From Paenibacillus rhizovicinus (GTDB lineage Bacteria; Bacillota; Bacilli; Paenibacillales; Paenibacillaceae), in NCBI RefSeq assembly GCF_010365285.1, contig NZ_CP048286.1:2556501-2620500 (forward strand): DNA of 64,000 nt, given 5' to 3'. Position numbers and translations under genes: made by a program. Under the pieces are notes generated by a model that saw only the letters and a program-made list of their open reading frames with translations, was not told where the DNA came from and searched no databases. This document shows, one piece after another, positions 1 through 7,580 of this stretch (position 1 is the first letter of the stretch; every line of letters starts with the position of its first letter).

Positions 1-1
1 C

Positions 2-1009
2 CTGTCCCAAGCATTCACCGTCATCCTGATGATCGTCGGCGGACTGTTCGTCATGAACGGACGCATCACCTTCGGGGAGTTCTCGGCGTTTACCGCGCTG
101 ATCTGGGGCTTGTCCAACCCGATGCGCAGCATCGGAATCATCATCAACGACATCCAGCGCTTCTTCGCGAGCGTCTCCAAGATCATGGACGTGTACTACT
201 CCCATCCGGAAATCGCCAACAAGCATAACGCCGAAGTGAAACGCCGTTACCAGGGCCGCATCCGGTTCGAGGACGTCACCTTCAAATACGACAACGTGAC
301 CGTGCTGCAAAACATCAATTTCAGCGTCGAGCCCGGCGAGACCATTGCCATCATGGGCGCGACGGGTGCGGGCAAGACGACGCTCATCAACCTTATTCCG
401 CGCTTCTACGACGTGGCGAAAGGCCGCGTCTTGGTCGACGGCACCGACGTGCGCAAGCTGGAGCTCGACGAGCTGCGCGGCAATATCGGCATCGCGACGC
501 AGGACGTGCTGCTGTTCTCCGACACCATTGACGGCAACATCGCTTACGGCGATCCCGACATGCCGGAGGAAGACGTCGAGAAGTTCGCCAAGCTCGCCGC
601 CGCCCACGACTTCATCGGCAAAATGCCGGAAGGCTACAATACGATCGTCGGCGAACGCGGCGTCGGCTTGTCCGGCGGGCAGAAGCAGCGGATCGCGCTG
701 GCAAGGGCCTTGGCCGTGCAGCCGCCGATTCTGATTCTGGACGACACCACGTCCGCTGTCGACGTGGAGACGGAGGAGCATATCCAGAAGAGCTTGCGGG
801 AATTGGATTTCCCGTGCACGAAGATCATCATCGCCCAGCGCGTGTCCACGACGGCAGAAGCGGACCGCATCCTTATTCTGGACAACGGGCGCGTGATCGA
901 AGAAGGCACCCACGCGGAGCTGCTGGCGAAGCGCGGTTACTATTACGACGTATTCAAGCTGCAGAACGAAGGCATCGGAAGGGAGGCGACGGCACATGGC
1001 CAGAAATAA
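2..1009 (+). CDS. ABC exporter subunit, half-transporter with degenerate ATP site (5' end outside window)
   Basis: This is the C-terminal part of an ABC transporter half-molecule with the membrane domain fused to the nucleotide-binding domain; the reading frame is open from the first bases of the window. The end of the membrane domain is followed by an ATPase domain with Walker A (MGATGAGKTT), signature LSGGQKQR and Walker B region ILILDDTTSAVD. The usual catalytic Glu after Walker B is Asp, and the switch His is replaced by Gln (IIIAQRVS). These two changes are known for the degenerate site of heterodimeric exporters such as BmrC or TM287. The stop overlaps the start of the next gene by 14 bp, so the two are translated together and probably form one heterodimer. 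Substrate is unknown; multidrug or lipid export is typical for the family. Confidence 0.93.
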   Translation: MSQAFTVILMIVGGLFVMNGRITFGEFSAFTALIWGLSNPMRSIGIIINDIQRFFASVSKIMDVYYSHPEIANKHNAEVKRRYQGRIRFEDVTFKYDNVTVLQNINFSVEPGETIAIMGATGAGKTTLINLIPRFYDVAKGRVLVDGTDVRKLELDELRGNIGIATQDVLLFSDTIDGNIAYGDPDMPEEDVEKFAKLAAAHDFIGKMPEGYNTIVGERGVGLSGGQKQRIALARALAVQPPILILDDTTSAVDVETEEHIQKSLRELDFPCTKIIIAQRVSTTAEADRILILDNGRVIEEGTHAELLAKRGYYYDVFKLQNEGIGREATAHGQK

Positions 1010-2771
1010 ATTCGATATCGACGAGAGTCTGGAAACGCCCTTTAACATCAAGCACTTCCGGCGCGCGCTCGTCTACATCAAGAAGCAGAAGAAGCCGATG
1101 ATCCTCGCTTTCGTGCTGAGCGCCCTGTCGGCCGGCATCTCGCTGTCCGCGCCGCTCATCATGCAGCATGTCGTCGACGTGACGATACCGCACAAGGACA
1201 AAGGTCCGCTGATCGGCTGGTCCTTGCTCACGCTGGCAACCATAATCGTCAGCGTCATCCTGGCCACGATCCGCTCGCGGATGATGACCCGCGTCGGCCA
1301 AGATATAATTTTCGATATCCGGATGGACTTGTTCAAGCATCTGCAAGAGCTGCCGTTCCAATATTACGACGATCGCCCGCAGGGCAAGATTCTGATCCGG
1401 GTCGTCAACTACGTCAATTCCGTCTCGGACGTGCTGTCCAACGGGATCATCAACTTCATTCTCGAAATTCTGAACCTGCTCTTCATCGCCATCTTCATGT
1501 TCGCGGTCGACGTGAAGCTGTCGTTCGTCATTCTGGCCGGACTGCCGGTCTTCCTGTGCGTCATCCTTGCGATCAAGACCAGGCAGCGCCGGGCATGGCA
1601 GGCGGTATCCAACAAGAGCTCCAACATGAACGCGTACACGCAGGAGAGCATCAGCGGCATTCGCGTCACGCAAATTTTCACCCGCGAGAAGCATAACGAA
1701 GGCGTCTTCACCCGTCTGTCCAACAGTTACCGCGAGACGTGGATGCGGACGATGTACCTGAACTTCCTGATTCCGTTCTCGGTCGACAACCTGGCGACGA
1801 TCGTGACGACGTCGATCTATTTCGTCGGCTTGCTGGCTCTCAGTCCGCAGGAGGTCACCTTCGGCGTCATTCTCGCCATGAGCAGCTATGCGGCGCGCTT
1901 CTGGCAGCCGATCTTGAACATCTCGAACTTGTACAACAGCTTCGTCAACGCCGTCGCCTACCTCGAGCGGATCTTCGAAACCCTCGACGAGCCGGTGACC
2001 GTCAGCGATATTCCGAAAGCGAAGGAATTGCCGCCGATCCAAGGCCGCGTCACCTTCGACGACGTCACCTTCGCCTATGATCCGGGCCATAACATTCTGG
2101 AGAACCTGAGCTTCGACATCCGGCCGGGGGAAAGCGTCGCGCTGGTCGGTCCGACCGGCGCAGGGAAGACGACGGTCGTCAACCTGATCTCGCGTTTCTA
2201 CAACATCACCGGCGGCAAGCTGCTGATCGACGGTCACGACGTGGCGGACGTGAAGCTGAAGTCGCTGCGCAGCCAGATGGGGATCATGCTGCAGGACAGC
2301 TTCATCTTCTCCGGCACGATCATGGACAATATCCGCTACGGCAAGCTCGACGCCACCGAGGAAGAGATTATCGCCGCCGCCAAGACGGTGTGCGCCGACG
2401 ATTTCATCCGCGAGTTCGAGAAGGGCTACATGACCGAAGTGAACGAACGCGGCTCGAAGCTCTCCCAGGGCCAGCGTCAGCTGATCTCATTCGCCCGTAC
2501 GCTGCTGGCCGACCCGCGCATCCTCATTCTGGATGAAGCGACGTCGTCCATCGATGCCCAAACCGAGCGTCTGCTCCAGAAGGGCTTGAACGAGCTGCTC
2601 AAAGGACGGACGTCGTTCATTATCGCTCACCGCCTATCGACGGTGAAGAACTGCGACCGGATCATGTACGTATCCGACAAGAGCATCGCCGAATCCGGCT
2701 CGCATGATGAGCTGATGGCGAGACGCGGCCGTTACTACAAGCTCTACTCCGCACAGAAGATGGAAGCCTAG
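996..2771 (+). CDS. ABC exporter subunit, half-transporter with canonical ATP site
   Basis: A full-length half-transporter of 591 residues. About residues 30-330 form a six-helix exporter-type membrane domain, and about 350-591 form the ATPase domain with Walker A (VGPTGAGKTT), signature LSQGQRQ, Walker B ILILDEATSSID with the catalytic Glu, and the switch His in IIAHRLS. It is therefore the catalytically intact partner of the preceding gene, which it overlaps. The ATG at 996 has a GGGAGG-type site upstream at about 980. A strong terminator follows directly. The pair resembles BmrCD/YheHI-type heterodimers; the cargo cannot be told from sequence. Confidence 0.95.
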   Translation: MARNKFDIDESLETPFNIKHFRRALVYIKKQKKPMILAFVLSALSAGISLSAPLIMQHVVDVTIPHKDKGPLIGWSLLTLATIIVSVILATIRSRMMTRVGQDIIFDIRMDLFKHLQELPFQYYDDRPQGKILIRVVNYVNSVSDVLSNGIINFILEILNLLFIAIFMFAVDVKLSFVILAGLPVFLCVILAIKTRQRRAWQAVSNKSSNMNAYTQESISGIRVTQIFTREKHNEGVFTRLSNSYRETWMRTMYLNFLIPFSVDNLATIVTTSIYFVGLLALSPQEVTFGVILAMSSYAARFWQPILNISNLYNSFVNAVAYLERIFETLDEPVTVSDIPKAKELPPIQGRVTFDDVTFAYDPGHNILENLSFDIRPGESVALVGPTGAGKTTVVNLISRFYNITGGKLLIDGHDVADVKLKSLRSQMGIMLQDSFIFSGTIMDNIRYGKLDATEEEIIAAAKTVCADDFIREFEKGYMTEVNERGSKLSQGQRQLISFARTLLADPRILILDEATSSIDAQTERLLQKGLNELLKGRTSFIIAHRLSTVKNCDRIMYVSDKSIAESGSHDELMARRGRYYKLYSAQKMEA

Positions 2772-2792
2772 AGGCCTGCCGGCCGAATCAAA

Positions 2793-2839
2793 AGCAGCAG
2801 TCCATGGACGATTAACGTCCGGGACTGCTGCTTTTTTTT
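2793..2839 (+). terminator. Rho-independent terminator of the ABC exporter pair
   Basis: An 11-bp perfect stem (AGCAGCAGTCC at 2793-2803 and its complement at 2822-2832) is followed by a run of eight T. The left flank has AAA, so it may also stop the convergent reductase gene weakly. Confidence 0.9.
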
Positions 2840-2854
2840 GAACAATGGAGTTGA

Positions 2855-3475
2855 TCACGAAAGGACGGCTAACGTTGCCTTCCAATTGCGGCGCATCCGT
2901 GCCAGGACGCTTTCATGTCCTTCGATTTGGTCCGCCAGTTCCGATAACGCTCGCTGGACCTGCGACGCAAAATGGCGAAAATCATGATCGGGATCGAGCT
3001 CGGCTCCTTCGCGGATAACCGCATCCGACAGCCGCAGCGCTGGAGAAGTCGGCACGATGCGCATCCTCAGCCGCACCGCGACCCGCCGTAATTGCTTCGC
3101 GCACCGGCCGCCTCCATGACCGCCGTAGGTCACGATCATCACCGGCTTATCCCGCCACTCGTGGTACAAATGGTCGATCGCGTTCTTGAGCACCGCCGGA
3201 TAGCCCCAATTAAACTGAGGCGTGACGAAGACGACTCCGCTCGCACTCTTGATCTTCTCGCTCCACGCCTGCGTATGAGGCTGGCTGTAGCCCGTCAACG
3301 CAGGAATCCCCGGTTCGTCGTCCATCGGCAACGGCCATTTCGCCAGATCGATCATCTCATACGAATAGTTCGAAGTCGTTCTCCCGATGGACCCGACCCA
3401 TGACGTGATCTTCGGGCAGTTTCTGCCTGCCCGCACGCTCCCCATGACCAGCAGCACGGTCTTCTTCTGTTCCAT
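2855..3475 (-). CDS. NADPH-dependent FMN reductase family protein
   Basis: A 206-residue protein with a flavodoxin-like fold, expected to reduce FMN, quinones or azo compounds with NAD(P)H in the cytoplasm. The N-terminal phosphate loop reads GSVRAGR, the middle motif TPQFNWGYPAVLKNAIDHLYHEW matches the family signature PEYN-x-x-xPxxLKNAID, and YGGHGGG is the second flavin-contacting loop. It is divergent from the MarR gene at 3654, and its promoter overlaps an inverted repeat, so repression by that MarR protein is likely. MarR/flavin-reductase pairs usually respond to electrophiles or quinones; this is inference here. Confidence 0.9.
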   Translation of the reverse strand: MEQKKTVLLVMGSVRAGRNCPKITSWVGSIGRTTSNYSYEMIDLAKWPLPMDDEPGIPALTGYSQPHTQAWSEKIKSASGVVFVTPQFNWGYPAVLKNAIDHLYHEWRDKPVMIVTYGGHGGGRCAKQLRRVAVRLRMRIVPTSPALRLSDAVIREGAELDPDHDFRHFASQVQRALSELADQIEGHESVLARMRRNWKATLAVLS

Positions 3476-3526
3476 GATTACACCTGCATCTCTTCTACGG
3501 CATCATTACTCTTGAAGACGAATAAT

Positions 3527-3566
3527 TAGTACGCGATACAAACAATATAGTTTGCGTGACGTACTA
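3527..3566. promoter_or_regulatory. Inverted-repeat operator, probably for the MarR-type regulator
   Basis: Two 17-bp arms (TAGTACG...CAAAC and GTTTG...CGTACTA) around AATATA match at 13 of 17 positions. The repeat lies between the divergent reductase and MarR genes and covers the reductase promoter spacer and -10 box. The regulator is inferred from position. Confidence 0.7.
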
Positions 3567-3572
3567 TGTCAA
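3544..3572 (-). promoter_or_regulatory. Sigma-A promoter of the FMN reductase gene
   Basis: On the minus strand TTGACA (3567-3572) is followed by a 17-bp spacer and TATATT (3544-3549). The spacer is exactly one arm of the inverted repeat, which is the layout expected for repression by steric block. Confidence 0.75.
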
Positions 3573-3653
3573 TAGCTTTTGTGTTAAAATAAAGCATTGA
3601 AACGGGCCGACAAGCCTTCTACGGCTTTCCGAGCTTATTTGGAGTGATCAATA

Positions 3654-4091
3654 GTGCATAACAACCAGGCCGATTATCAAGAAAATCTCTCGATGATGGA
3701 TAGCTTGATCCAATTATCCTTTCTCGTTCAAGGCATCCTCAACCGGGTCGGAGCCGAATACGACGTCTCCATCATCCAAATCCGGCTGTTCGGCATTTTG
3801 CGGGATCGGGAATTGAGTATGCTGCAGCTCGCGCAGTACCTCGGATTGGACAAATCCAGCATGACCGGACTCATTAACCGCGTGGAGCGCCGGGGGCTCG
3901 TCGAACGCAGCAATTCCCCCCGCGACGGCCGCGTCATCAACGTCCAGGTGACCGCCAAGGGACATGAAATCATCCGGGTGGTAAGCAAGAAGATCGCGGA
4001 GCAAATGAACGCCGTAACGAATCTCCTCGATGAGAAGGAACGCTCGCAGTTTATTGCGCTGGCCTCTAAAATGCTCTTTACGCTGAGCTGA
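3654..4091 (+). CDS. MarR family transcriptional regulator
   Basis: A 145-residue winged-helix protein. The recognition region (about residues 60-105) contains YLGLDKSSMTGLINRVERRG followed by the wing with SPRDGR, which is the MarR hallmark. N- and C-terminal helices would form the dimer interface. The start is GTG at 3654 with GGAG at 3641-3644, nine bases upstream. No Cys is placed where OhrR-type sensors carry it near the N terminus, so a redox mechanism is not evident. It probably controls itself and the divergent FMN reductase through the repeat at 3527-3566. Confidence 0.92.
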   Translation: MHNNQADYQENLSMMDSLIQLSFLVQGILNRVGAEYDVSIIQIRLFGILRDRELSMLQLAQYLGLDKSSMTGLINRVERRGLVERSNSPRDGRVINVQVTAKGHEIIRVVSKKIAEQMNAVTNLLDEKERSQFIALASKMLFTLS

Positions 4092-4132
4092 ACGGCAACG
4101 GCAGCGTATCCCCGTCAGTAACATAGGAACAC

Positions 4133-4182
4133 AAAAACAGCAGCAGTCCAGGACGAGTACACGGCGTCCTGGGCTGCTGCTG
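4133..4182 (-). terminator. Terminator between convergent genes
   Basis: An 18-bp stem (CAGCAGCAGTCCAGGACG at 4138-4155 pairs with 4165-4182, one G-T pair) has five T on the minus strand side. It ends the small gene at 4213-4452 and may also stop the MarR transcript. The stem core shares GCAGCAGTCC with the terminator at 2793. Confidence 0.8.
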
Positions 4183-4212
4183 GTTGTAGAAAGCAAATCC
4201 CGCTAACGAGGA

Positions 4213-4452
4213 TTATGATTGCGCGATCGTTCCTGAAAACTGCTTGACGACTTCTACGACTTCCGCTAATTTCTCCGGTTTAAGCAGGCTGATCATCTTG
4301 GGGATGAATGCCTGAACGTCATCTTGAGAGAACGTGCCTTCATCTTGTTTTTTGAAGTTCGAGGTCAATATTTCTCTGGCTTCTTCCTGTTTGCCCTCTT
4401 GCACGCGCTCCAAAATAAAGTTCAAAAATTTCTCTTGTCCTTGCTTGTCCAT
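4213..4452 (-). CDS. Small acidic helical protein of unknown function
   Basis: I do not recognise the family. The 79-residue product is charged and predicted helical, with no signal peptide, membrane segment or Cys (starts MDKQGQEKFLNFILERVQ). The ATG at 4452 is chosen because GAGGAGG lies eight bases upstream; longer in-frame starts would run through the promoter. It has its own consensus promoter and two repeat operators, so it is tightly regulated and likely to be expressed strongly when derepressed. It could be a stress or small-ligand responsive protein; there is no neighbour in the same operon to suggest a role. Confidence 0.75.
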   Translation of the reverse strand: MDKQGQEKFLNFILERVQEGKQEEAREILTSNFKKQDEGTFSQDDVQAFIPKMISLLKPEKLAEVVEVVKQFSGTIAQS

Positions 4453-4481
4453 TCTATATGGCCTCCTCAAGTCGATATTAT

Positions 4482-4525
4482 GAAACCTTTTGGTTTCGCA
4501 TTTTATTATAACACCTTTTGGTTTC
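4482..4525. promoter_or_regulatory. Twin operator repeats GAAACC-N4-GGTTTC
   Basis: The 13-base sequence ACCTTTTGGTTTC occurs at 4485-4497 and 4513-4525. The first copy is part of a perfect inverted repeat GAAACC-N4-GGTTTC (4482-4497). One site lies between the -35 and -10 boxes and the other just downstream of the start of transcription, which fits a repressor. The regulator is not identified; no candidate gene is adjacent. Confidence 0.65.
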
Positions 4526-4532
4526 ATGTCAA
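4505..4532 (-). promoter_or_regulatory. Consensus sigma-A promoter of the small gene
   Basis: On the minus strand TTGACA (4527-4532) and TATAAT (4505-4510) are both perfect, with a 16-bp spacer. The spacer contains one of the two 13-bp operator repeats. Confidence 0.85.
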
Positions 4533-4645
4533 ACAACCCGAGTAAGTTGCGGCTGCCGGAAAGTTGCACCAGAAAGGGTGGATTACGTTAAATTAACATT
4601 CCTCGTTCTCTGATATCTATGCAGTGCTTTCCGGCGCCGCGCGCC

Positions 4646-7210
4646 TTATTCCGCCTTGGACGAAATGGCCGCGCCCGCAAAATCGTACATCGACTGCACG
4701 GCCAGGCGACCCGGCGAGGCAGGGGCGAAGGCCTGTCCGTCCGCATTGCGCTTGCTGAATCGAACCGTTACCGGTATGCCCGGGACAAGGTCGAAGAAAT
4801 TATCCGAGAAGATGCCTTCCTCCTCCGACTGCAGCCACACTTGCTTGGCGAGGCTCCGTGCCGTCAGCACGAACGCCGTTCCTTCGCTTCCTTCGGCGGT
4901 CTCGATTGCGACGCCCGGTTCTTCCAGCGCCAGCGCCTTCGAATACGCGAAATAATGGTCCGCACGGTCGATGACTTCGCCATCGCTGCCTGCGAACTGC
5001 GCAACCAGCACCGTCCGGTTCGGATCGTACGCGCTGAATTGCCCGCCGGCCGATAACGTCAGCACTGCGGCAGCGGCATTAGGAGCGATGCTTGCCGCTT
5101 GGCTTTCTTCCGCAAGCAGCTTGCCTGCAAAATCGTACAAGCTCCAGCTCAGCGTCCCCTCGATCGCCTGCTGCTTATCGGATACGAGATGGAACTCGAT
5201 CCGGTCCCCGTGCTGATAGATCGACAGCAATACGTCGCTGAAGCTTCTCTTCACGTAATACTGTACGGCCTTCCAACGGCCCAGATAGTCCATGCTCGAC
5301 CAAGAGGCGACGGGCCAGCAATCGTTCATTTGCCAATACAGCGTCCCCATGCAGAAATCCATTTTCCGCCGATGCGCTTCGATCGCCGTCTTCATGCCTT
5401 CGGCCTGCAGCACCTGACTCATGTACAGGAACGACTGGAAGTCCTTCGGATCCTTCATGTACTTCTCGGAGTATTCTTTGATCAGGAAATTGCCTCTGCC
5501 ATTCTTCTGGTGATGCAGCATCACGTCGGAATCGAGCGCCATCTCGTTCTCTTCCGCATACGTGCGAACCGTCTTGTGCTCCGGGAACGACTGGAAGCCG
5601 TACTCGCTCATGAAGCGGCCGATGTTATCGTTATAATGCTCGAACGGCTCGGACGCATGCCACACCGCCCAGTAGTGAATATCCCCGTGCGCGGAATTGT
5701 TCGTCGCATGTTGATTGCCGTCGTTCGTCAAGGCCTGCATCGGCGAAGACGGCCAGTACGCGATATCCGGCGCGAGCTCCGCGACCGCCTCGGGCAGAAT
5801 CCGGTGGAAAACCGCCTCGTACGCCGCCCAAATCTCTTCGCGCTGCTCAGCGGTATATTGCTTCTTCCAGCCCCAGCCGGCGTTCTCGTCGTAGTTCCCC
5901 CAAGCGGCGTCTATCTCGTTATTGCCGCACCAGAGCGCAATGCTCGGATGATTGCGCAGCCGGCGGATGTTATCGATCGCCTCGGCTTTGACGCTGTTCA
6001 GGAACGGCTCGTCGCCAGGGTACATGCTGCAGGCGAACATGAAATCCTGCCAGACGAGAATGCCGTATTCGTCGCACAATTCATAGAAGGCACGCTGCTC
6101 GTAGAAGCCGCCGCCCCACACCCGAAGCATCGTGAAATTCGATTCGGCGGCGCTGGCGATTTCATGGCGATAGCGTTCCGCCGTGACCTCGTTCGCGAAA
6201 CTGTCGTTCGGAATATGGTTGGCGCCTTTGGCGAAGACAGGCACGCCGTTCACTTCGAAGTAGAACGTCGATCCGTGCCCGTCAGGCCGGCGAATCAGCT
6301 TCACCGAACGCAAGCCGGTGCGCACGGACAATTGCGCGGCAACTTCAGCGTCTTGCATCAGCGACGCTTCGAAGTCGTATTGATGCTGCTCGCCCAATCC
6401 CCGCGACCACCACAGCCTTGGATGCTCAATCAAGATTGTCCATTCCATCGTCTGCGCGCCCGGCTTCAGCGTGACGGTACGCTGCCATTGCTGATCCGCC
6501 GCATCCAGGCGAAGTTCATAAGCGCCGGCTTGCTCCGCTTCGATTTCCAGCACCGCGGTTACGCGCGCTTGCGCCTCGGTCACGTCGTCCTGGCGGATGA
6601 ACAGATCCTTGATCCGAACGCCGCTCCAGCCTTGCAAGTAGACGGGGCTGCAGATGCCGCTCGTCACGAAGCGCGGACCCCAGTCCCAGCCGAAATGATA
6701 GGGCGCTTTGCGGGTGAATACGCTGACCTTCTTGTCCTCGAGCTCGCCCGTCTTGGAGTCGTCGTTGGAGGCCGGCAGCCCGTAGCCGAGCTGCTCCAGC
6801 TTGGCAAGCCCTTCCTGAATCGGCGAACGGAAGCGAATGCGCAGCCGGTTGCCGCTCGCTAGCAGATGCGGCTTGACGTCGACCGTCCAAATCCGAAACA
6901 TATTGTCCGCCTGCAGAATCAGCCGCTCGTTCAAATAAACGTCGGCATAGGTATCCAAGCCCTCGAACACGAGCTCCAGTTTGGACTGTCCGAACAATTC
7001 CTTCGAGACGTCAAACGCGGTCGCGTATTCCCAGTCCCGCTTGTCGATCCATTGCAGCTGCTTCTCGTTCATGCCGACGAAAGGCTCCGGAATCAAGCCG
7101 TTGCGAAGCAGATCCGTATGGATGCATCCCGGAACGACCGCCGGAAGCCACTGCTCGTCATCGCCGTTCTTAAAGGTCCAATCCGATACTGGCCATTTCA
7201 TTACGTCCAC
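4646..7210 (-). CDS. Beta-mannosidase, glycoside hydrolase family 2
   Basis: An 854-residue intracellular enzyme that releases beta-linked mannose from the non-reducing end of manno-oligosaccharides. The N-terminal jelly-roll (about 1-190) starts with a WLPAVVPGCIHTDLL motif typical of GH2 mannosidases, immunoglobulin-like domains follow, and the TIM barrel (about 310-640) carries the acid/base Glu432 in WCGNNEID and the nucleophile Glu536 in SEYGFQSF. There is no signal peptide. The start is GTG at 7210 with GGGGAGG seven bases upstream. It lies downstream of the Gfo/Idh/MocA operon but is separated by a terminator, so it needs its own promoter. Family size and both catalytic residues fit fully. 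Confidence 0.95.
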   Translation of the reverse strand: MDVMKWPVSDWTFKNGDDEQWLPAVVPGCIHTDLLRNGLIPEPFVGMNEKQLQWIDKRDWEYATAFDVSKELFGQSKLELVFEGLDTYADVYLNERLILQADNMFRIWTVDVKPHLLASGNRLRIRFRSPIQEGLAKLEQLGYGLPASNDDSKTGELEDKKVSVFTRKAPYHFGWDWGPRFVTSGICSPVYLQGWSGVRIKDLFIRQDDVTEAQARVTAVLEIEAEQAGAYELRLDAADQQWQRTVTLKPGAQTMEWTILIEHPRLWWSRGLGEQHQYDFEASLMQDAEVAAQLSVRTGLRSVKLIRRPDGHGSTFYFEVNGVPVFAKGANHIPNDSFANEVTAERYRHEIASAAESNFTMLRVWGGGFYEQRAFYELCDEYGILVWQDFMFACSMYPGDEPFLNSVKAEAIDNIRRLRNHPSIALWCGNNEIDAAWGNYDENAGWGWKKQYTAEQREEIWAAYEAVFHRILPEAVAELAPDIAYWPSSPMQALTNDGNQHATNNSAHGDIHYWAVWHASEPFEHYNDNIGRFMSEYGFQSFPEHKTVRTYAEENEMALDSDVMLHHQKNGRGNFLIKEYSEKYMKDPKDFQSFLYMSQVLQAEGMKTAIEAHRRKMDFCMGTLYWQMNDCWPVASWSSMDYLGRWKAVQYYVKRSFSDVLLSIYQHGDRIEFHLVSDKQQAIEGTLSWSLYDFAGKLLAEESQAASIAPNAAAAVLTLSAGGQFSAYDPNRTVLVAQFAGSDGEVIDRADHYFAYSKALALEEPGVAIETAEGSEGTAFVLTARSLAKQVWLQSEEEGIFSDNFFDLVPGIPVTVRFSKRNADGQAFAPASPGRLAVQSMYDFAGAAISSKAE

Positions 7211-7422
7211 TGTTTATCCTCCCCAAGGTTGCGTGCATATGGATGGTTTTTCAAACTCTACTATTGCGCCTTTTTCGAACCGATCCATGTTCAAAATCAT
7301 TCGACGAAACGGTTGGAAACCCCTTTATAGGGGCGAGGGAATCATGATTGGCTGGGCTGGCGATTCGTAGGGGAGAGTAGTGATTGCAGCTCCAAAATAA
7401 ATGAAAGCTCCTAAGCAAGTTG

Positions 7423-7460
7423 AAAAACAACAAGAGCCCGGAAGCTAACCGGACTCTTGT
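7423..7460 (-). terminator. Terminator downstream of the Gfo/Idh/MocA operon
   Basis: Twelve-base arms (7430-7441 and 7449-7460, one mismatch) with loop AAGCTAA; on the minus strand the hairpin is followed by TTGTTTTTC. Confidence 0.75.
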
Positions 7461-7480
7461 ATCAAGCAGCGTATGGAATG

Positions 7481-7559
7481 GATTATAACAGAGCATTGTT
7501 CGGGATTGATGATGACAGAGCAGCCTTCGGAATTGGTGATAACAGAGAGGGCTTAGCCT
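7481..7559. repeat. 27-bp tandem repeat, about 2.9 copies
   Basis: Units start at 7481, 7508 and 7535 with the shared core GAT.ATAACAGAGCA...TTCGG.ATT. The period is a multiple of three and a frame runs through it (7457-7648, plus strand), but no ribosome binding site precedes that frame. Confidence 0.7.
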
Positions 7560-7580
7560 TGATGAGATGGGACGATTCGC

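Larger units (their letters stand above)
7211..7580. other. Intergenic region with terminator and 27-bp tandem repeat
   Basis: This 370-bp gap holds the terminator of the oxidoreductase operon (7423-7460), a short tandem repeat (7481-7559), and presumably the promoter of the beta-mannosidase gene, for which I see no clear consensus boxes. Confidence 0.6.

Noticed and set aside
954..2237. Long open frame (427 codons) on the minus strand opposite the second ABC gene
   Set aside because: It is the complement of a well-supported ABC transporter gene; composition is Asp/Arg-rich without family motifs, as is usual for shadow frames in GC-rich DNA.
4213..4569. Longer form (118 residues) of the small unknown protein
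   Set aside because: The extra 39 codons would run through the promoter and operators; GAGGAGG points to the ATG at 4452.
5099..6862. 587-codon plus-strand frame opposite the beta-mannosidase
   Set aside because: The minus-strand gene has both catalytic residues and a ribosome binding site; the plus frame has neither motifs nor a start signal.
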